The notes under the pieces are model-generated. The model was given only the letters and a program-made list of their open reading frames with translations, had not been told where the DNA came from and ran no database searches. Shown piece by piece: positions 57,982 to 64,000 of a stretch of DNA of 64,000 nt. Position numbers and translations under genes: made by a program. The stretch comes from Gigantopelta aegis (taxonomy: Eukaryota; Mollusca; Gastropoda; Neomphalida; Peltospiridae), in the NCBI RefSeq assembly GCF_016097555.1, contig NC_054706.1, positions 48,096,160 through 48,160,159 of the forward strand. The letters are read 5' to 3'. Within the stretch, counting starts at the first letter, position 1; each line of letters opens with the position of its first letter.

Positions 57982-59488
57982 CTAGCGGAAAAAAGTAACT
58001 GTGTATGGTTATCATGTTGATAAAAACATAATTTCAAGACATAAAACGATGAAACGATCAGATAGCATGGTTAATAGGCAAATCTGCAAAACTTCAATTC
58101 ATTTAAAATGTCACAGCATCCGTCATTTCATTGGTATTGGGGATGAAAGACACGGGGGTAAAAAACCAGTTCACAAAGTTAATAGCGCGTATGGCCACGG
58201 TTTGCGTCGATGCAGGCCTGGTACCGTCGCCTCATAGAGCCTACCAAATTGTTGAAGAATGCCTGGGGAATGCCGTTCCAGATCTGGACTAACGTCTGAC
58301 CCAGCGCTGCCAACGTCACCGGCTGGTTAGGCAGCGCACGTACACGACGTTGCATCTCATCCCAGACGTTCTCGATTGGTGCAAGATCGGGTGAGACTGC
58401 AGGCCACTGCAACACATCGGTATTCTGCTGAGCTAGAAATCCCTTACCACCCGGGCGACGTGAGGTCTAGCGTTGTCTTGCTGAAGCGTGATGTGGCGTT
58501 GCTGTCCTTGCACAAATGGGATGACGTGAGCCTGGATAATGTCGTCACGGTAGCCTACGGCGTTCAAATTGCCATCGGTGACCACAATAGGTGTTCGTCC
58601 AGTTGACGTGATACCACCCCAAACCATGACACTGCCTCCGCCAAAAGCACGTCGCTCCACAATACAGGCGTCACTAAAACGTTCTCCAACACGACGATAG
58701 ACTCTTTGAAAGGCCGTCGCTGCCGTCTAAGTGAAACCTGGACTCGTCCGTAAACAGAATACCCGCCCAGTCTCGGTGATTAAAGCGCAAGTGTCTTCTA
58801 CACCAAGCCAGACGCGCTACACGATGGCGTCTTAGCAAAACTGAACGGACAGCCGGACGTCGCGGTCAAATACGCCGTTCACGTAATCGATTCCGTACAG
58901 TTCTGGGGCTGATGGCACGCAATCCAGGAATGGTCCGCGCTGTCAGACTTTCCGTTTGGAAGTGATTCCTGAGGTGCACGAGTCGGATATGATTGTCCTG
59001 CTGTCGTGACGTCACGCGTGGACGACCTGCACGTGGTCGGTCTCTGACATTACCAAATTGTTGAAAACGTCTCGACAAAGCCTGAATAGTGTTTATGTTG
59101 ACACCAAAATTGCGTAGCAACAGCGCAATGGAGCATTTCAGCCTGGATCATACCAATTGCGCGAAGGCGGTCATTTACATTTAGCCTGGGCATTGCTCTA
59201 CGACCACTTTCAACCGAAAAAACCTGCTTTTCTGTTCCACCGTTTGCCAAACAATGACCCGACAGTAGCAATGTCGACAAAAGCTGGAGCAGTAAAATGT
59301 TGGGCGGAAAAAGCTTGAAAAACAGACCCATGTCCAAGAAGCGAAACGGCACGTGCCAATACGGAATTGACCCCGCGATTGTGTGGCGGTGCGTTCACTG
59401 GTCAACTGTGCAAAACATCAGGCTAAAATATTGAGCCGTGTTAATTTTATATGATGTTTCAAGTTACACTGTTACTTTTTTCCGCTAG
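57982..59488 (-). mobile_element. Tc1-family transposon
   Basis: 1507 bp with inverted ends CTAGCGGAAAAAAGTAAC and TA on both sides (57980-57981, 59489-59490). The minus strand holds a broken transposase. Confidence 0.92.
58180..59193 (-). pseudogene. Tc1 transposase, frameshifted
   Basis: Starts at the ATG at 59193 (MPRLNVNDRLRAIGMIQAEM). Then come a helix-turn-helix part (INTIQALSRRFQQFGN, GRPRVTSRQQD), the first catalytic Asp in TDESRF (near 58745), the second in QDNARPHV (near 58470) and the Glu in LAPIENVWDEM (near 58370). The spacing is about 34 residues after allowing for a frameshift, i.e. DD34E. At least three frameshifts break the gene, so it is inactive. Confidence 0.88.
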
Positions 59489-59933
59489 TATATAATAATG
59501 TCTGATATCAATGTCAGATATATTAAATAAAAAAAAAAGAAGCGATTTCAGGGGGGGGGGGGAGGTTCGGTCGAACCCATCAAACCCCCCCCCCCCCCCC
59601 CCCCCCCCCCCATGTACGCCCATGTGACACAATGTGATGTTTTGTTAAAGCTGGTCTATAGACACATCACCGGGATTTTTTGTAATATTACCAAGACGAC
59701 AACGAAACAATGCATACACGTATTGTACGACAAAGTCATTATTCACTAGAACACACCAACGGCTAGCACATCAAATAGACACAATGACAGGACTACAAAT
59801 TAAACAATTCAGTGGAGTTATAGTCCTTCGCCAAGTGATAGAAGTATTCTAATACAGTAAAGCAAGGATTAATGGAATAGAGTTCTAAAAAAGACCCCAA
59901 CAATATTGTCTGGACTCTGGAAACTGCACATCT

Positions 59934-60215
59934 TAAAGGGACATTCCTGAGTTTGATATTTCCGACTAATAAAATATTTATACGATTAAACTTACATATT
60001 AATTATATTAACTTGTTTAGAATATCAGTGTCTGTATATTCAATGTGTTTCTGGTCGTCTTAATGTTTGTAGGAAGCCCAAACTGGAGTTTGTCTTCAAA
60101 TAATCTCGTACGTACGAAAAAAGCATATTTTAGGAAATAAAATGAAATTTAACCTAGTACAAATATTAGAACGATCAGAAACACTTTTAATACAGAACAA
60201 TATATTTGATATGCA
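59934..60215. mobile_element. M1 MITE, right end lost, at the duplication border
   Basis: Begins TTAAAGGGACATTCCTGAG at a TTAA that is single in copy A (18732-18735). Homology between the copies stops here. Confidence 0.75.
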
Positions 60216-60554
60216 TCAATGAATGCATCAAATATGCGGGCACGTCACAGTGTTGTAGCTGGGATTTTGATGGGGCAGGGCGCTAATTTAATTGTAGGGC
60301 ATTTTTAACGCGAAAATCTTATTTTTGAGGCAAGTGCTGGATATGATAGAATTTTTTACTTTCATAAATATCATATATGTAGAAATATCTATGCTGGTTT
60401 TAATTTACAAAACGTTTTTGGAGGGAGGGGGACAATCAATTTCTAAACCCAAATTTATTATTATTAAATTTGGATGTTTGATGAAACAGTACATTCATCG
60501 CCGTTAGCAATATTATTGTACTAATGTACTAAATATAGACACTATTGAAAAAAT

Positions 60555-60662
60555 CTCGTTCCAGCCAGTGCAACACGACTGGTATGTGCCGTGGTATGTA
60601 CTACCCTGTCTCCACTTAGTACAGATGGTGTATATAAACGATCCCTTGCTACTAAAGAAAAC
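60555..60662 (+). repeat. SINE centre fragment
   Basis: CTCGTTCCAGCCAGTGCAAC to GATCCCTTGCTACTAAAG, head and tail missing. Confidence 0.6.
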
Positions 60663-60715
60663 GACTTGGATTAGGTGGACATAGAAGTAGGAGCAGTTCT
60701 TGCACTAAGGATCAA

Positions 60716-60911
60716 GGTAAGCCATTTGTTGTACTAGTTAGCATTTTCCATTGAAATTTTGTGTACTTGTTGTTTTCAGTTTAGACATTTATTATCTGTA
60801 GTTCTCTGTATTTTTGCGGGTACATATATTTTAGTGTGTTACGCTCTCTAGTGCATAATAGCCACCCTATCTATTGTATACTCTTCTAACATACTGTACC
60901 AAACATTTAGA
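60716..60911 (+). other. Putative 5'-UTR intron upstream of the 60928 frame
   Basis: Donor GTAAGC after GGATCAAG and acceptor CATTTAG just before the ATG region. A prediction from splice-like motifs only. Confidence 0.4.
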
Positions 60912-60927
60912 TTAAAACCCGATCAAA

Positions 60928-61950
60928 ATGGAAGCCACTAACACCCAATCCACAGTTAGCCAGGTAGCCGGGCCTAGCCCACCACAACCCGAGATTAGGA
61001 ACGGTCTGATACCAAGCGTAGAAGCCATGCTAGAAATGACGGACACACCTAGATCCCACCCCAACGACTAGGACCACGATCACCAAACCACGGGCGGCCG
61101 CCTTGGAGGCCTGTTACTTACCAAATAGAAGAAAACGTGGAATTCGTTCCAACCTGTCCCAAACTTAGGGCCGCTGACTTGGCCATCAAACTAGCACTTA
61201 ACTCCGCTACTAAGATACGAAACCTCAACACCCCACGGAGCTCTACCAAACGGAGAGGCTCCCCCGACCTAGCAGTAGAAATAAGCTCTGAGGAGGAAAG
61301 TGATAGTGATGGAGGCGTAGATGTAGAAACGGTTAACCCAGAGGTCGAAACCAGTAACCAATTCCAACCACTAGCCAAGAAAAACCCACAGTTTAGGGTA
61401 ATTAAACGGGCAAGGAGATCTACTAAACATGGCGCATCACCGATGCCCAACAAATTAGTTGGAATTAGAAAAGTCCTGTTCAATCAGACCAACCCAACTC
61501 TTTACCAGTACTTTTACTGGCAATAGGCGGTAGCGACTATCCAGGAGGAGAAAACCCAAAATAACGTGACTGAGGTTATCTTCCATACTCGCCTCGCCAA
61601 TGGTGAAACATTCATCAAAGGCGATGAGGAAGCACTTGTAAACCTAGACACGCTAGTTGAGTTTAACTCAGAGCCAAACAGCCAGGATACATCTACAGTT
61701 TCCATTTCAATCCTCCCCGGGACGAAACCAACGTTTGCTAACTCCATCCAAATCCCCCTCCCAGTGGTCAAGTCGCATTACAAACAAAGTAGTCAGTGTG
61801 GTCGAGAAATCCAAAGAAGGATTAATGAAGCCATTACCAAAAAGAGCTGTCAAAGGAAAATCACTTTTAGCGACAACAAAGAACAAGCCACCCAAACTGA
61901 CATGGCGCCGATAATTCAATCCGCCATGCCAGCGCAGTCCATAGCTCCAT
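60928..61950 (+). pseudogene. Decayed open frame, charged low-complexity protein, unknown family
   Basis: ATG at 60928 in a good context. The first frame closes after 47 codons (near 61070); a second frame, open from about 61050, runs on. It reads VTYQIEENVEFVPTCPKLRA, an acidic serine patch (EISSEEESDSDGGVDVE) and a basic patch (VIKRARRSTKH). It stops at one TAG (61524-61526) and then continues in the same frame to a SINE at 61955. So one frameshift and one nonsense codon interrupt an otherwise coherent frame of about 340 codons. It may be an N-terminal exon or ORF1 of the element family whose other domain follows at 63382, on the same strand; that link is inference. Confidence 0.5.
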
Positions 61951-61954
61951 TTAA

Positions 61955-62218
61955 TTGCAACTTATTTTCGTGCTTATATCCAATTAAGGTTCAAGCAAGC
62001 TGTCCTGGGCACACACCTCAGCTATCTGAGCTGTCTGTCCAGGACAGTGGGTTAGTTGTTAGTTTGTTAGTGGTTAGTGAGAGAGAAGAGGGTGTAGTGG
62101 CCTTACACCTACCCATTGATCCCTTAAGAACTCGCTCTGGGTTGGAGCTGATACCGCGCTGCGAACCCTATACCTGCCAGCCTGTAGTCCGATGGCTTAA
62201 CCACTGCGCCACCGAGGG
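61955..62218 (-). repeat. SINE type 2
   Basis: Reverse copy, CAACTTATTTTCGTGCTTAT to GCCACCGAGGG. Confidence 0.8.
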
Positions 62219-62279
62219 ACCTTAGCTTAGCTTAGTAACTGGTTTAACGTGTCAATATACCACTAGGGTTTCGAACACG

Positions 62280-63375
62280 CCTATCCCGAGTCCGGCCTCC
62301 GATAGGATCGGGGGTCTGACTCGGGACAGGGATAACCTAACAAATAGGGTCAATTTTGAAATTTACATCCAAAAATTAAATAGTGGGCCTTTAAAATTTT
62401 GATGCGCATTTCTAATTAAAAAAAAAAATTCTACTCATGAAAAATGGTCGCTAGATTAGATCGGGCGGTTAAAAAGAAATTAGATAACTAGGGCCTCGAA
62501 CACGCTCATCCTGAGTAACCTCCGACAAGATCGGTGGCCTGACTCGGGATGGGGGGGGGGGGGGGGGGGGGGGGGGGTAGTGTTGAAAATGGGCAGAATT
62601 TTGAAAATAGCAATTAGTAAAAAAAAAAAGTTAGTAGAATAATAAAAATAAAAAAAAGTTATGAGCCAAAAATAAAAAGAATTGACTGCTCGGCCGAATA
62701 TTTATATAATTTGGAGCATTTTAGACGGACAGTCCAAAAATAAATAAGAGAAAGAAGAGAGGATCGGACTATTTAATAATATTTTAAAAAAAGAAGTAAT
62801 TTCGACATAAAATTTTGAAAGAAGGTCTAAAAGTTTAAAGTCCAATCTATGTGTCCTGAAAAAGGTTGACGCCTACGGCGAGCTGATGAGGGGACCGGTG
62901 GTCAAGTTCGGGACTTCGTGCTTCCTGTCCATAATAGCTGGTATGACCTGGTGGTAGCCGTCGCCGAAGATAGCCTTGAGGATCCTATGGATGGTCTGGC
63001 TATCCATCTCTCGTAGCAGGATCGCTTGTCGGTAGCAGTCTCGGCGCCGGTGGGTCACAACGAGTCCCGAGTGGCCTTCCTTGGTCCGGAGATGGTGTAG
63101 TTCGTACTCGGTACCATCCTGCAGTGGTCTCCAGGCCTGGTTGAGGAATTTCCCCATCAGCTTGCCGGGGTCGGTGGTGTTCCCCTGCACGCAATGCCGG
63201 AACGCTGGCTTGATCTTCTTGACTTGGAAGCTTCCATGCGTCTTCCGGCTGGGCTGGGGGTGGGGGTGGGGGGTACGTTGTCGGCTCGGCGGCATGTCCG
63301 TGTCTGGCTGGATGGCAGGTGTAGTGGCCTTATACGCCAGGGGCGGTACAGGGGGGAGCAAAGCTGGCGGCTCAA
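62280..63375 (-). mobile_element. Second copy of the unclassified element
   Basis: Its 3' AT-rich part (62345-62865) aligns with 54604-55080. A hairpin CCCGAGTC...GACTCGGG lies near 62285-62335, with a related block at 62495-62550. A long G run sits at 62551-62577. Boundaries are approximate; no target repeat found. Confidence 0.65.
62873..63375 (-). CDS. Unknown-domain protein, second copy (minus)
   Basis: An open frame to a stop at 62873 (it is open up to 63517, but the upstream part is antisense to the copy at 63382). It has a Pro-rich hinge, then VKKIKPAFRHCVQGNTTDPG, DGTEYELHHL, GLVVTHRR, YRQAILLREMDSQTIHRILK and a C-terminal extension missing from the other copies. Conserved positions across the three copies are QGxTxDPxKLxG, EYELH/FELH, VVT and YRQAIL. 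Probably a compact globular domain of about 90-100 residues; function unknown. Confidence 0.65.
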
Positions 63376-63381
63376 CCGCCA

Positions 63382-64000
63382 GTGGCGGTCCCTTCTGCGT
63401 CGCCGCCCCCGCCGACCACTCAGAAGAGGACGACAGAGCCGAAGGCCCAGGAGTCCCCGGAAACGACCTACTCGGTCCTGGATACAGCAATGTACCAGAG
63501 GAAGAGGAGGGAGCCACCGACTTCTACTCCGAGGATTGCGTCTCCGGCGCGGCGGTCAACTTTATCGACCGCCCCCGTTGAGTCGCCTGTTGTTGTTCCT
63601 GCTGCAGGCAAGAGGAAGGCTACTTCGCCGACCCACCAGCCCGACAAGGCACCGCCGCAACATCCGTCTACCCCCCCCCCCCCCCCCCCCCCCCCCAGCA
63701 GAACCGGCAGGAGACTGGCACTTAGCCGTGGATAAGATCAAGCCACAGTACCGGAAACTTCTGCAGGGGAACACTGCTGATCCGAAGAAGCTGAGAGGGA
63801 AGTTGCTCAACGTGGCATGGACCAAGCTGCCCGACGACACGCATTTTGAACTTCACAGCATTACGTTGGAAGGAGAACCAGGACTTGTGGTCACACAGCG
63901 CCATCAGGACGTCTACAGACAGGCGATACTCATCCCGGAAATGGATAGCCACACCATACACCGGATGGTCAAGGCAGTCTGCGGCGACGCTGTGTATCTG
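63382..64000 (+). CDS. Unknown-domain protein, third copy (plus), runs off the window
   Basis: A proline-rich part AVPSASPPPPTTQKRTTEPK resembles AAVPSATPPPAQPELTRP of the 55-kb copy. It is followed by GKRKATSPTHQPDK and a C homopolymer (63671-63696). After a frame change at the homopolymer comes the domain: AVDKIKPQYRKLLQGNTADP, KKLRGKLLN, LPDDTHFELH, GLVVT, YRQAIL, MDSHTIHR, to the window end. It lies head to head with the minus copy at 62873-63375. Confidence 0.6.

Larger units (their letters stand above)
57896..59623. mobile_element. MITE with ATGGGCGTACAT ends, host of a Tc1 element
   Basis: Perfect 12-bp ends ATGGGCGTACAT and ATGTACGCCCAT, flanked by GTGACAC (57889-57895, 59624-59630). 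The copy A site (near 18440) is empty. Without the nested Tc1 it is about 217 bp. Confidence 0.8.

Noticed and set aside
63081..63581. 166-codon plus-strand frame
   Set aside because: Mostly antisense to the minus-strand domain copy at 62873-63375; its reading is not conserved.

Overview
The window looks like nuclear DNA of a marine mollusc or a close lophotrochozoan relative. It is AT-rich, has very small exons in very long introns, and is full of tRNA-derived SINEs that share one central domain but carry different heads and tails. It also holds a Ty3/gypsy element with the unusual PR-IN-RT-RNase H order (Gmr1-like), a Tc1 element and TTAA-flanked fold-back MITEs. The species cannot be fixed from the sequence alone. 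There are no operons, CRISPR arrays or rRNA genes.

The main architectural fact is a large direct duplication. Copy A (about 1-18735, running off the left edge) and copy B (about 43338-59937) are colinear, and each has gained its own insertions. Both carry the same minus-strand gene with four tiny exons. In copy B all four exons can be assembled from sequence (56333-56366, 50205-50316, 43338-43432, 37629-37699; phases 1, 2, 1). They give a 103-residue protein with a signal peptide, six cysteines in the predicted mature part and a hydrophobic tail suited to GPI anchoring. Copy A has exons 1 and 2 and part of exon 3, all open and with the same splice sites. Between the copies, 22 of 25 base differences in the shared coding sequence change the amino acid, while every cysteine is kept.

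Between the two copies (about 19-37 kb) lies a single-exon rhodopsin-like GPCR gene (22824-23945, plus strand) with a short tandem repeat in its extracellular N-terminus. Next come a decayed second gypsy element (24545 to about 27130) with a small LINE fragment inside it, a 1.7-kb minisatellite of 42/33-bp units (31546-33255), and many SINEs.

Copy A is interrupted by a young LTR retrotransposon (2118-7925, minus strand; LTRs differ at about five positions; 5-bp target duplication). The uninterrupted site is visible in copy B near 48140. Copy B is interrupted by a Tc1 element nested in a MITE (57896-59623), a DNA transposon with 56-bp terminal inverted repeats (52329-53564), nested SINEs, and a 1474-bp insertion (54549-56022) with an 11-bp target duplication. 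That insertion carries an unrecognised protein domain. Two further copies of the domain, arranged head to head, lie at 62873-64000 beside a decayed open frame with a 5'-UTR intron (60928-61950). This multi-copy, apparently mobile family and the duplicated cysteine-rich gene are the two best candidates for undescribed biology here.
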